A stretch of DNA of 64,000 nt from WHSW01 sp963828755 (GTDB lineage Bacteria > Actinomycetota > Thermoleophilia > Solirubrobacterales > 70-9), in contig CAWHFY010000008.1 in assembly GCA_963828755.1 (NCBI GenBank), forward strand, positions 62,001 to 126,000, in the 5' to 3' direction. A model generated the notes under the pieces. The model saw only the letters and a list, made by a program, of their open reading frames with translations, was not told where the DNA came from and searched no databases. A program made the position numbers and the translations under genes. Below are positions 1 to 10,195 of the stretch, in pieces; the stretch's first letter is position 1, and each line of letters starts with the position of its first letter.

Positions 1-218
1 CCGCGACCGCCGAGCTCGACGGCGAGACGATCGACCAGGCGCCCGTTCACGAGGGGCGCTTCACCCTGGTCGCCGTCGACGCGGTGCACGGTTTCGGCGA
101 CGACCTCTTCCTCGAGGTCAAGCTCTGGAATCGCTCGGTGCGCGAGCTGGCCTCGGAGAGCCTCTACGCCGAGGCCGATGAGGAGGACGACGCCGACGAG
201 GCGGTCGAGCCGGGGTGA
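1..218 (+). CDS. C-terminal end of an unidentified protein (partial)
   Basis: An open frame (codons in phase with position 3) runs in from the left edge and stops at TGA 216-218, giving about 71 residues. The tail is strongly acidic (DEEDDADEAVEPG). The stop overlaps the GTG start of the next gene (GTGA, 215-218), so the two are translationally coupled. I do not recognise the family from this fragment. Confidence 0.6.
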   Translation, partial: ATAELDGETIDQAPVHEGRFTLVAVDAVHGFGDDLFLEVKLWNRSVRELASESLYAEADEEDDADEAVEPG

Positions 219-1378
219 GTCGCTGGCTCGCGGGGGCGTTCGCGCTCCTCTGCGTGCTCGGCTCCGCGGTCGCCGTCTGGGCGGTCGTGATCGACAAGGA
301 CGACGGAGGAGGCGGCGCCCCGCGCGCGGCCCGTCAAGAGCGGGAGGCCGCGAAGCCCAACCCGCCCAAGCCGGTCCGGTTCGTCGTCTCGGCGAGCGGC
401 GACCTGCTCATGCACCAGCCGCTGCTCGACCGCGCGCTCGCCAACGGCGACGGTCAGGAGTACGACTTCGCCCCCTTCTTCGCCGCGATCAAGCCCTGGA
501 TCGCCGGCGTCGATCTCGGCATCTGCCACATGGAGACGCCGATGGGACCCGGGCCGCCGACCACATACCCGATCTTCAACACCCCGACCGGGCTCGCCGC
601 TTCGGTCAAGCGCAGCGGCTGGGATCTCTGCGACCACGCCTCGAATCACTCGCTCGACGGTGGCCAGGCCGGGATCGACGGCACGGTGAAGGCGTTCGAC
701 GACGTCGGCCTCGCCCACACGGGATCGTTTCAGTCCGAGGCGGCGAGCGAGAAGCCGACGATCGTCGGCGTCGACGGCGTCAAGCTCGGCTTCGTGGCCT
801 ACACGGACGCGACCAATGGCTTCACCCCGCCGCACGACTGGTCGCTGAACTACTACCCCGCCGCCGACCCGAAGGCGGGGGCGAAGGCGATCATCCACGA
901 CGCCCGCCTCGCTCGCGAGGCCGGCGCCGATGCGGTGATCGCGCAGCTCGCCTGGGGCGATGAGAACTCGCAGACGCCGAATGCCTCGCAGATCGAAGTC
1001 GCGAAGAAGCTGACCGCCTCGAAGGTGATCACCGTGGTCGTCGCCCAGGGCCCGCACGTGATCCAGCCGATCGAGCGCATCAACGACAAGTTCGTCGTCT
1101 TCAGCGAGGGCAACCTGGTCTCCAACCAGGCGGCAGCCACCGGGCTCCCGGCCGCGACCGAGGACGGCTACGTCGCGCTGCTGCATTTCAAGGCCAAGGG
1201 CGACGAGGTCACGGTGCGACGGGTCACCTACGTTCCGACCTGGGTCCGCCTCGGCGACTACGTCGTCCTGCCGGCCAAGCCCTCCGCCGACCAGGCGAAC
1301 GCCGCGGCGCTGCAGGAGTCCTACGACCGCACGGTCGGCCTGGTCGGCAGGGGCGACGGGTTCGGGCCCGAGTTCTAG
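215..1378 (+). CDS. CapA family protein (poly-gamma-glutamate synthesis protein-like), membrane-anchored
   Basis: 387 residues. An N-terminal hydrophobic segment (about residues 5-25) acts as a signal anchor, followed by a Gly/Ala/Arg/Lys-rich linker and a CapA/metallophosphatase-type domain from about residue 50. The domain begins with ASGDLLMH (usual family start SGDxxxH) and contains CHMETPM and the DHASNHSLDGG segment, matching the family's NHxxD(Y)G motif, and later AQGPHVIQPIE resembling the GHxPHxxQ motif. These are the expected metal-binding elements. It probably works outside the cytoplasmic membrane on capsule or polymer anchoring; the substrate cannot be told from sequence. The GTG start overlaps the upstream stop by 4 nt, and no alternative start fits as well. 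Confidence 0.8.
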   Translation: MSRWLAGAFALLCVLGSAVAVWAVVIDKDDGGGGAPRAARQEREAAKPNPPKPVRFVVSASGDLLMHQPLLDRALANGDGQEYDFAPFFAAIKPWIAGVDLGICHMETPMGPGPPTTYPIFNTPTGLAASVKRSGWDLCDHASNHSLDGGQAGIDGTVKAFDDVGLAHTGSFQSEAASEKPTIVGVDGVKLGFVAYTDATNGFTPPHDWSLNYYPAADPKAGAKAIIHDARLAREAGADAVIAQLAWGDENSQTPNASQIEVAKKLTASKVITVVVAQGPHVIQPIERINDKFVVFSEGNLVSNQAAATGLPAATEDGYVALLHFKAKGDEVTVRRVTYVPTWVRLGDYVVLPAKPSADQANAAALQESYDRTVGLVGRGDGFGPEF

Positions 1379-1384
1379 GGAGCG

Positions 1385-1813
1385 TCAGTCGAACGCGTAG
1401 CCGTGCACGGTGAGCGCGTAGATCAGGATCACGTCGATCGCCATGATCAGCAGCGCCCAGGCGGGGAACGCGGGGAGCATGAACAACTGCGCGAACAAGC
1501 TGAGGCCCGCGAGGAAGACGCCGAGCACGCTGCCGAGCACCGAGCGCCGGTAGAGCGCGAAGCCGGTGAACAGCTGCAGCGCAGCCATCGTCACCAGCAG
1601 AAATCCCCAGAGCACCAGGTCGCCGACGACGAGCTGCTCCTCGATGAAGTGGCCGTCTTTGCTGAGCGCGGCGATCCCGTCGACCAGGTTGAAGACGCCG
1701 AGGATGATGAACATCGTCGCCGCGAACCTCACCCATCCGGCGCCCTCGGGATGCCTCCTTGCAGCCGCTTCCACGTCGACAGAGTTCGACCAGCGCGTCG
1801 CGAACCCTCCCAT
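1385..1813 (-). CDS. DUF7144-type four-helix membrane protein
   Basis: 142 residues with four hydrophobic helices (around residues 33-50, 60-80, 85-105 and 115-137) and a short polar N-terminus containing a DVEAAARRHP stretch. Composition and the ending ...DVILIYALTVHGY match DUF7144 membrane proteins, common in actinobacteria and of unknown function. The ATG at 1813 is chosen because the open frame upstream runs into the tRNA-Arg gene on the other strand. The gene converges on capA with only 6 nt between stops. Confidence 0.7.
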   Translation of the reverse strand: MGGFATRWSNSVDVEAAARRHPEGAGWVRFAATMFIILGVFNLVDGIAALSKDGHFIEEQLVVGDLVLWGFLLVTMAALQLFTGFALYRRSVLGSVLGVFLAGLSLFAQLFMLPAFPAWALLIMAIDVILIYALTVHGYAFD

Positions 1814-1846
1814 CCGAGCCGGCCGATCGACGTAACCTTCGTCACG

Positions 1847-1920
<74 letters not shown>

Positions 1921-2047
1921 TGGCGGGCTCATACGCGACTAATCGCACGGCCCGCGGTGGCCGCGACGCGAAGTATCGCTTGCATGGAAAGAGTCGCTCG
2001 GGGACGGGTTCTGGCGGCGCACCGGGCAGCTGCGCCTGCTCTGAGCC

Positions 2048-2686
2048 TCAGCCGGCGAGGAGCGCCTGGAACTCCGGTTCCTCGCGGAGGGGGTCGAGGT
2101 CTGAGTCCCCCGCCAGGTATGACCGAACCCTGTCCGACGTTTCGATCGCGAGCCGCAGATGCTCGATCGCGTCGGCCTTACGCCCGGCGAGGCTCTCGCA
2201 GCAGGCGAGGTTGTAGAGGAGCGCGGGGTACTGCGGGTGCGCCGCGGCCAGGTCCCGAGCCCGGTCGGCCGCTTCCTCGTACCGTTCCTCCTGGTAGAGC
2301 CGCCCAATCGGGGCCCAGAGCTCCCAGCCGGTCGGTGTGTAGACCTGACCCGGCGTGGCCCCCGCCACCAAAATCGTCGTCCCAGGCTCCTCGGCGAACG
2401 CCGTCCGCTTCACGCCCGGGCGGGCGAACACGAACGTGCCGGCCGGCGCATCGACGCGTTCGCCGTCGAGTTCGAACCTGGCTCGGCCGCTGTGGACGAA
2501 GTAGAGCTCCTCATCCTCCCCTTCCTCATCGTGCTCGTTGATGATCCTGTCTCCGGCCTCTCGACCCGTCCAGGCGTTGATCCCAAACGACGTGATGCCA
2601 AAGTGGTGGCGCAGCGGACGCCACGGTTCGCGGCCGTCGGTGATCTCGTCGATGTCCTCCAGGCGCGCGACTGCGTACTCGCTCAT
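2048..2686 (-). CDS. Cupin-TPR protein
   Basis: 212 residues. A cupin barrel fills about residues 25-115: an E-D-E-E-LYFVHSG segment, then RARFELDG, VDAPAGTFVFARPG and a closing ILVAGATPG. A C-terminal part (about 125-200) resembles a tetratricopeptide pair, with LYNLACCESLAGRKADAIEHL-like spacing (small-Ala-Leu pattern). The tail reads DLDPLREEPEFQALL. Its nearest relative in the window is the gene at 16963-17623, which has the same architecture and ending. Usual cupin metal ligands are not all obvious, so it may be a sensor or binding protein rather than an enzyme. Confidence 0.7.
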   Translation of the reverse strand: MSEYAVARLEDIDEITDGREPWRPLRHHFGITSFGINAWTGREAGDRIINEHDEEGEDEELYFVHSGRARFELDGERVDAPAGTFVFARPGVKRTAFAEEPGTTILVAGATPGQVYTPTGWELWAPIGRLYQEERYEEAADRARDLAAAHPQYPALLYNLACCESLAGRKADAIEHLRLAIETSDRVRSYLAGDSDLDPLREEPEFQALLAG

Positions 2687-2883
2687 CGATACCCCTCCGG
2701 GTTATTCGCCGCGGGGCGGCCCGACCGCCTGACCCGAGCTAGTTGTCTTGTCCACGGGCGTCGGCCGCGCGATCCCGATCGCATTGACCAAATAGTGCAG
2801 GAACCCGACTGGACCGCACGGCGTGCCGCGACGAAGGTGCTCCCTTCGCGTGCGTTCAGCGTCACCTGGCGGCAGGGGTCGGC

Positions 2884-2889
2884 TACGGT
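2884..2889 (+). promoter_or_regulatory. -10-like hexamer for a leaderless start (TACGGT)
   Basis: TACGGT ends 6 nt before the GTG start at 2896, so transcription would begin at or within 1-2 nt of the start codon. One of a dozen similarly placed hexamers in the window. Confidence 0.45.
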
Positions 2890-2895
2890 GACCGA

Positions 2896-3459
2896 GTGAG
2901 CGCAACGAGGTTCGAACCGCTCGCCAGGCTCCTGCTCCCTCTCGGCGTCGCTTTGGCCATCGCTGCGGGTCTTTACGCCTTCGGCACCCAGCACGTTCCC
3001 GATTACTCGGGCACGGCCCTGTTCGGACGGACGGCGGCCGACACCCTGTCGCTTAAGTCCTGGCTGGCGACAGGCCTACTGGCACTCGCCGCATTGCAGC
3101 TCGGATTAGCCATGTGGATGTACGGCAGGCTCCCGGGTACGCGCGCCGCCGGTTCGCAGACGGCCAATGTTCATCGCGCCATCGGGATCGTGGCCCTGCT
3201 CGTCACGTTGCCGATCGCCTATCACTGTGCCTTCGCCTACGGCGTGAAGACGAACATCGACACCCGGATCGCCGTGCACTCCCTGGCCGGCTGCTTCCTC
3301 TACGGCGCGGTTGCCGCCAAGCTGATCATCGTGCGTGCCCGGCGGTTGCCCGGCTGGGCGCTGCCGCTTGCCGGAGGCACATTGGTCGCGCTCGTCGCTG
3401 TCCTTTGGTACACCAGCGCGCTCTGGTACTTCAACAACTACAGCCTTCCGTTGCTGTGA
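2896..3459 (+). CDS. DUF6529 family membrane protein
   Basis: 187 residues with four to five TM helices (about 12-32, 58-78, 95-120, 130-150, 160-180). Conserved features include a histidine after the second helix (NVHRAIG), PIAYHCAFAYG and VHSLAGCFLYGA. Histidines in membrane helices are typical of this family and reminiscent of haem-b membrane proteins, but haem binding is inference. The GTG start is supported by the -10 hexamer directly upstream. The gene stands alone, without an operon partner. Confidence 0.7.
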   Translation: MSATRFEPLARLLLPLGVALAIAAGLYAFGTQHVPDYSGTALFGRTAADTLSLKSWLATGLLALAALQLGLAMWMYGRLPGTRAAGSQTANVHRAIGIVALLVTLPIAYHCAFAYGVKTNIDTRIAVHSLAGCFLYGAVAAKLIIVRARRLPGWALPLAGGTLVALVAVLWYTSALWYFNNYSLPLL

Positions 3460-3524
3460 TGTGCTGGTTGGGCGAAGGGGGATACTCGAGCAGACGTCGA
3501 GTTCGACACTCGAACGCGATCTGA

Positions 3525-3689
3525 TGGTGCGTCTATCGCGGCCCCGAGGGCGTGCGGGGATATCTGTCGCTATTGCGAGAGATGTGGAAGCAGGTCCGCC
3601 TCGAACGGCAAGACTTCATACCCGTCGGTGAGAAGGGCATTCCGAGCAAGGCCGATGCCCTCCAAGCCGCGGCCGACGTGTCGGAGTAG
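3525..3689 (+). pseudogene. Decayed SnoaL-like (NTF2-fold) gene fragment
   Basis: In the frame that starts right after TGA 3522-3524, the translation reads YRGPEGVRGYLSLLREMWKQ, then DFIPVGE, then directly SKADALQAAADVSE and a stop at 3687-3689. The first part matches the 'HGREGVRRFFRDWL' helix of SnoaL-like proteins and the last part matches their C-terminal '(S/R)(E/K)xAxEAA' end. The strands normally between them (about 45 residues) and the whole N-terminus are missing, and there is no start codon. This is therefore a remnant with an internal deletion. An intact homologue lies 0.9 kb away on the other strand (4560-4967). Confidence 0.5.
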
Positions 3690-3734
3690 CTCAAGAATCG
3701 CATGGCGACAGAGACCACCGACCGAGGGAGAAGC

Positions 3735-4538
3735 ATGGGTGCTCAATGGAATGACGGGCGGCGCTTCGAGGGAAGGGTGGCGGTGGTCACCGGGGGCGGA
3801 GGGACCCTAGGCGGAGCCGTTGCCAGAGGCTTCGGTTCGGAGGGCGCCTCGGTTGCCGTCGGCTATCGCTCCTCTCGCTCCCAGGCCGCGGAAGTCGTGG
3901 CGGAACTGGAGGGCCGTGGCGGGAAGGCTCATGCCGGCTCCCTCGATGTCACGGATCAGGGCTCGGTGGACGCCTTCGTCGCCGACGTCGTGGAGCGCTA
4001 CGGTCGGCTGGACGTCCTCGTCAACGCAGCCGGCCGCCTCGACGAGGCGGACACGGTGCGATTCAGCGAGCTGGACACAGCCGCGGCGAGCGCCCTCCTT
4101 CAGGTCGATGTGATCGGAGCGATGCGGATGTGTCACGCGGTGATGCCGATGATGCTCGAAGGCGGCGGCGGTGCCATCGTCAACTTCTCGAGCACCTACG
4201 GGAACGGGATAAACCCCGACAACGCGATCAACTTCGTTCCCGTCACCTACTCCACCGCGAAGGGAGCGATCCGCGGCCTCACCACCACGCTGGCCCGGGA
4301 CCTGGCCCCGGAGATTCGCGTGAATGCGCTTGCTCCCGGGCCGATCTCAGGCGAATGGGAGACCGAGTGGGGAGTCTCGCCCGAGCACATCGACGAGGCG
4401 ATCGCCATGAACCCGCTGAAGCGTTTCGGCAAGCCTGAGGAAATCGCCGAGACCGTCCTGTTCTTGGCTTCAGACGGGGCCGGGTACATCACCGGTCAGG
4501 TGATCCACGTGGATGGCGGCTGGGTGGTGGCCGGGTAA
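3735..4538 (+). CDS. SDR family oxidoreductase (3-oxoacyl-ACP reductase-like)
   Basis: 267 residues, classical short-chain dehydrogenase. The cofactor loop is VTGGGGTLGG near the N-terminus, followed by D-V-T (LDVTDQ), the NAAG motif, catalytic Ser in NFSSTYG, and catalytic Tyr/Lys in YSTAKGA. The C-terminus has GYITGQVIHVDGGW. The ATG at 3735 is preferred over the in-frame ATG at 3702 because GAGGGAG sits just upstream of it and because homology starts at the GRVAVVTGG strand. Substrate is unknown. Confidence 0.85.
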   Translation: MGAQWNDGRRFEGRVAVVTGGGGTLGGAVARGFGSEGASVAVGYRSSRSQAAEVVAELEGRGGKAHAGSLDVTDQGSVDAFVADVVERYGRLDVLVNAAGRLDEADTVRFSELDTAAASALLQVDVIGAMRMCHAVMPMMLEGGGGAIVNFSSTYGNGINPDNAINFVPVTYSTAKGAIRGLTTTLARDLAPEIRVNALAPGPISGEWETEWGVSPEHIDEAIAMNPLKRFGKPEEIAETVLFLASDGAGYITGQVIHVDGGWVVAG

Positions 4539-4559
4539 CGCATACGCGGTCCCCACCGC

Positions 4560-4967
4560 TCACGAAGCGCTACCCGACGTACGCGCTGCTTCAAAGGCCT
4601 GCTCGCGGGACGCGAAGAGGCGGAAGCGCACCACCTTCGAGCTCTCCAGCTCCCAGACGCCGAAGAAGTCCCGTTCGATCCTGGCCCCGCTCCCTCGGCC
4701 CGTCCCCGCCTGCCGGAAGACGAGCACGACCGCGCCACCGGCGTCGATGATGTCGCGGGCCTCGATCTCGTAGTCGGTCCACGGGGCGAGCCAGTCGCGA
4801 AAGAAGCGCCGGACTCCCTCGCGGCCGTGATAGACGCTCGCCGATGGCAGCCCGCTCGCCGATGTGTCCCAGACGATCTCCGGATCGAAGTAATCGTCGG
4901 TCACATGGCCACCCACCGCGAAGCGCTGAGTGAACTCCCTGACGATCTCGACGTCTGCCTGGGACAT
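4560..4967 (-). CDS. SnoaL-like / nuclear transport factor 2 fold protein
   Basis: 135 residues, a full NTF2-fold domain. It has an N-terminal helix (VEIVREFTQRF), DYFDPEIVWDTS, the helix VYHGREGVRRFFRDWL, then APWTDYEIEARDIID, VVLVFRQ, RDFFGVWELES and KVVRFRLFASREQAFEAA. Such proteins are polyketide cyclases, ketosteroid isomerase-like enzymes or uncharacterised; catalytic residues cannot be assigned with confidence. It is transcribed divergently from the hut operon, 72 nt from hutH. Confidence 0.75.
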   Translation of the reverse strand: MSQADVEIVREFTQRFAVGGHVTDDYFDPEIVWDTSASGLPSASVYHGREGVRRFFRDWLAPWTDYEIEARDIIDAGGAVVLVFRQAGTGRGSGARIERDFFGVWELESSKVVRFRLFASREQAFEAARTSGSAS

Positions 4968-5039
4968 CACCGAGCGCAGTATCTCGCGGGGCTTCGCGCC
5001 GCTCAAAGGCGTGGCGTTAGGCGTGGGCTCCCCACGGTT

Positions 5040-6602
5040 ATGCTCGGCCGCGGGAGAGCCTTGGACGACGCAGCCACGATCGAGCTCGGGCCCGGCGGCG
5101 CGACCGCCGCGGACGTGATCGCGGTGGCCCGGCACGCGGCGCCGGCGCGGCTCACCGACGAGGCGCGCGCCGCGATGGCGGAGACGGCAGCGGTGGTCGA
5201 GCGTCTCGCCGAGTCCGACGAGCCCGCGTACGGGGTCTCGACCGGGTTCGGCTCGCTGGCGCAGACGCGGATCCCGCCCGAGCGCCGCACCGAGCTGCAG
5301 CGGGCGCTGATCCGCTCGCACGCCGCCGGGATGGGCGACCCGGTCGAGCGCGAGGTGGTGCGCGCGATGCTGTTCCTGCGCGCCCGCTCGCTGGCGATGG
5401 GCCGCTCGGGCGCGCGGCCGGTGCTCGCCGAGACGATGTTGGCGATGCTCGGCGCCGGGCTCGACCCGGTCGTCCCGGAACATGGCTCGCTCGGCGCCAG
5501 CGGCGACCTCGCCCCGCTCGCCCATTGCGCGCTGGCGCTGATCGGCGAGGGCGAGATCCTCGGACTCGAGCGGCGAGCGGCGACCGGCGAGCGCCGCGCT
5601 CGCCGAGGCCGGCATCGAACCACCCGTCCTCGGCACCAAGGAGGGCCTGGCGCTGATCAACGGGACCGACGGGATCCTCGGGATGCTGGTCCTCGCGCTC
5701 GCCGACCTCGAGGACCTGCTGCGGGTGGCCGACGTCGCGGCAGCGGCCAGCACCGAGGCGCTGCTCGGAACCGACGCTGCCTTCGCCGCCGATCTCGTCG
5801 CGCTGCGTCCGCAGCCGGGGCAGGCGGTCAGCGCCGCCAACCTGCGGCGCCTGCTCGATCGCTCGGCGATCGTCGCCAGCCACCGCGAGGACGACCCGCG
5901 CGTCCAGGACGCCTACTCGATCCGCTGCACGCCGCAGGTCCACGGTGCCGCGCGTGACACTCACGCCCACGTCGAGTCGGTGGCCGCGAACGAGCTCGTC
6001 GCCGCGATCGACAACCCGATGGTGCTCCCCGATGGCCGGGTGGCGTCGTGCGGCAACTTCCACGGCGCCCCGGTCGCGTTCGCCTGCGACTTCCTCGCGA
6101 TCGCTGCTGCCGAGGTCGGCGCGATCAGCGAGCGTCGCACCGACCGCCTCCTCGACGCCTCGCGCTCGCACGGGCTGCCCGCCTTCCTCGCCCCGGACGC
6201 CGGCGTCGACTCGGGGCTGATGATCGCGCAGTACACGCAGGCCGCGATGGCCGCCGAGGATCGGCGGCTCGCGGCGCCGGCGTCGGTCGACTCGCTGCCG
6301 ACCTCGGCGATGCAGGAGGACCATGTCTCGATGGGCTGGGGGGCAGCCCGCAAGCTGCGCACGGTGGTCGCCAACGTGCGTCGGATCCTCGCGGTCGAGC
6401 TCACCTGCGCGGGGCGCGGGATCGAGCTGCGCGCGCCGCTCGCGCCCGCCGCCGGAACCGGCGCCGCGCTCGGGGCCCTGCGCCGGGTCGTCGCGGGCGC
6501 CGGGCCGGATCGGTGGCTGTCGCCGGAGCTGATCGCGGTCGACGCACTGCTCGCCGACGGCACATTGCTCGCGGCGGTAGAAGCGGCGGTCGGGGGGCTC
6601 GA

Positions 6603-6606
<4 letters not shown>
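5040..6606 (+). CDS. hutH: Histidine ammonia-lyase (one +1 frame interruption)
   Basis: Converts L-histidine to trans-urocanate and ammonia, the first step of histidine degradation. The Ala-Ser-Gly triad that forms the MIO cofactor is in GSLGASGDLAPL (about 5482-5517). Other family segments include GVSTGFG, FLRARSLAMGRSG, ALINGTDGI, QDAYSIRC-PQVHG, NPMV and TSAMQEDHVSMG. The frame changes by +1 near 5592 (GGCGAG-C-GCC); removing one base gives about 521 residues, the normal size. The start may be ATG 5040 or TTG 5061, the latter preceded by GGGAGAG. The stop overlaps hutU (ATGA). Confidence 0.9.
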
Positions 6607-8274
<1,668 letters not shown>

Positions 8275-8287
8275 CGAGCGACGAACG

Positions 8288-8861
8288 TTGACCGTCCTCC
8301 CAATCCTCACCATCGGCCACCCGACCCTCCGCCAGCCGGCCCGCGAACTGACTTCGGACGAGCTCGCCTCGGGCGAAACGCAGCGCCTGATCGACGACAT
8401 GATCGAGACGATGCGGGACGCCGGCGGCGCCGGCATCGCTGCCCCGCAGGTCGGCGAGCTGCTGCGGATCGCGGTCGCCGAGGTCGATCACAACCCGCGT
8501 TACCCCTATAAGCCGCCGATCCCGCTGACCGTGTTCGTGAACCCGGTCGCTCGAGCCGTTCGACGACGAGCTGGTCGCGATCAACGAGGGCTGTCTGAGC
8601 GTTCCGGACCTGCGCGGCGAGCTCGACCGCCATGTCAGCGTCCGGGTCCGCTACCTCGACCGGGACGGGATCGAGCACGATGAGGTCAAGCGCGGTCTGA
8701 CCGCCGGCACCTTCCAGCACGAGGTCGACCATCTCGACGGCGTCCTCTTCGTCGACCGCGCCGACCCGCGCACGCTCACCACTTGGGAGCAGTTCGAGCG
8801 CTTCCACCGCGACGCCTTCATCGCGCGGATCACGGAGTTCGCCGAGCGGGTCGGCTCATGA
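8288..8861 (+). CDS. def: Peptide deformylase-family protein inside the hut operon (one +1 frame interruption)
   Basis: About 190 residues after correction. All three deformylase motifs are present: I, GAGIAAPQ; II, EGCLS (metal-ligand Cys); III, FQHEVDHLDG (two His ligands and catalytic Glu). The normal role is removal of N-formyl from initiator methionine. The frame slips by +1 near 8549 (CCGGTC-G-CTCGAG). The only plausible start is TTG 8288, 13 nt after hutU. Its stop overlaps the ATG of hutF (ATGA). Because HutF makes N-formylglutamate and no hutG is in the operon, this enzyme is a candidate N-formylglutamate deformylase; that role is inference. Confidence 0.88.
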
Positions 8862-10195
8862 ACGAGGCGCGCTACTGGTGCGAGTTGGCCTGGCTCGGGG
8901 GCGAGGCCGCGGAGAGCGGGGTGGTGGTCGAGATCGAGGGGAAGCGGATCGCTGCGGTCGAGAGCGAGGTCGCGGCGCCGCCCGCCGGCGCCACGCGGCT
9001 CGACGGCCTGACGCTGCCGGGGCTGGCGAACGCGCACTCGCACGCCTTCCACCGGGCGCTGCGCGGGCGGGTCCAGCGGCGCGGCGGCAGCTTCTGGACC
9101 TGGCGTGAGGACATGTACGCGGTCGCCTCGCGGGTCGACCCGGACGGCTACCGCCGCCTCGCGCGAGCGACCTTCGCCGAGATGGCGCTCGCCGGCATCA
9201 CCGCGGTCGGTGAGTTCCACTACCTGCACCACGACAGCGGCGGGGAGCCGTACGCGGACCCGAACGAGGTCGGCAAGGCGCTCATCGATGCCGCCGCCGA
9301 GGTGGGGATCCGCATCACGCTGCTCGACACGTGTTACCTGCACGGCGGGATCGGCGAGCCCCTCAACGAGGTCCAGCGCCGCTTCGCCGACGCGGACGTC
9401 GACGCGTGGGCGCAGCGGGTCGGGGCGCTCGCCGGCGGTGACGGCGCTCGGATCGGCGCCGCCATCCACAGCGTCCGCGGTGTGGACCCCGACTCGGCGG
9501 CGGTCGTCGCCGCCTGGGCGAACGAGCGCGACTGCCCTCTGCACGCGCACGTCTCCGAGCAGCCGGCCGAGAACGAGGCCTGCGTCGCCGCCTACGGCGC
9601 CAGCCCCACCAAGGTGCTCGAGCGCGCCGGGGCGCTGAGCGAGCGGTTCACCGCCGTGCATGCGACCCACATCGACGAGGCCGACATCGCGGCGCTCGGC
9701 GGCGCCCGCGCCTGCTGTTGCTTCTGCCCGACCACGGAGCGCGACCTCGCCGATGGGATCGGTCCGGCGCGGGCGCTGACCGAGGCGGGGACGACGCTCG
9801 CCCTCGGCTCCGACTCGCACGCGATCATCGACCCGTTCGAGGAGGCGCGCGCGGTCGAGCTCGACGAGCGCCTCGCCAGCGGCGAACGCGGCCGCCATCG
9901 CTCGGCCGCGTTGCTGTGGGCGGCGAGCCGCGACGGCCACGGCTCGATCGGCTGGCCCGAAGCGGGGACGATCGAAGTCGGGGCACCCGCCGACTTGGTG
10001 ACGATCGGGTTCGACGGCGTCAGGCTCGCCGGGACGACCGCCGAGACCGCGCTCGAGGCGGCGGTGTTCGCCGCGACCGCGACCGACGTCGAGCGGGTCG
10101 TCTGCTCCGGACGCGAGATCGTCCGCGACGGCGCCCACGTCGACCTGGACGTTGCCGCCGAGCTGCGCGCATCGATCGCCGAGGTGGTGTGGTGA
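8858..10195 (+). CDS. hutF: Formimidoylglutamate deiminase
   Basis: 445 residues, amidohydrolase superfamily. Converts N-formimino-L-glutamate to N-formyl-L-glutamate plus ammonia. The metal-site motif HSHAFHR follows LPGLANA. Family segments FWTWREDMY, GEFHYLHH, HAHVSEQPAENEAC, VHATHID and LGSDSHAIIDPFEE are all visible and distinguish HutF from HutI. The gene overlaps def upstream by 4 nt and hutI downstream (GTGA at 10192-10195). Its presence shows that the five-step route through N-formylglutamate is used. Confidence 0.92.
   Translation: MNEARYWCELAWLGGEAAESGVVVEIEGKRIAAVESEVAAPPAGATRLDGLTLPGLANAHSHAFHRALRGRVQRRGGSFWTWREDMYAVASRVDPDGYRRLARATFAEMALAGITAVGEFHYLHHDSGGEPYADPNEVGKALIDAAAEVGIRITLLDTCYLHGGIGEPLNEVQRRFADADVDAWAQRVGALAGGDGARIGAAIHSVRGVDPDSAAVVAAWANERDCPLHAHVSEQPAENEACVAAYGASPTKVLERAGALSERFTAVHATHIDEADIAALGGARACCCFCPTTERDLADGIGPARALTEAGTTLALGSDSHAIIDPFEEARAVELDERLASGERGRHRSAALLWAASRDGHGSIGWPEAGTIEVGAPADLVTIGFDGVRLAGTTAETALEAAVFAATATDVERVVCSGREIVRDGAHVDLDVAAELRASIAEVVW

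Noticed and set aside
5152..6324. Minus-strand open frame of 390 codons opposite hutH
   Set aside because: Shadow frame; hutH on the plus strand is certain from its catalytic motif.
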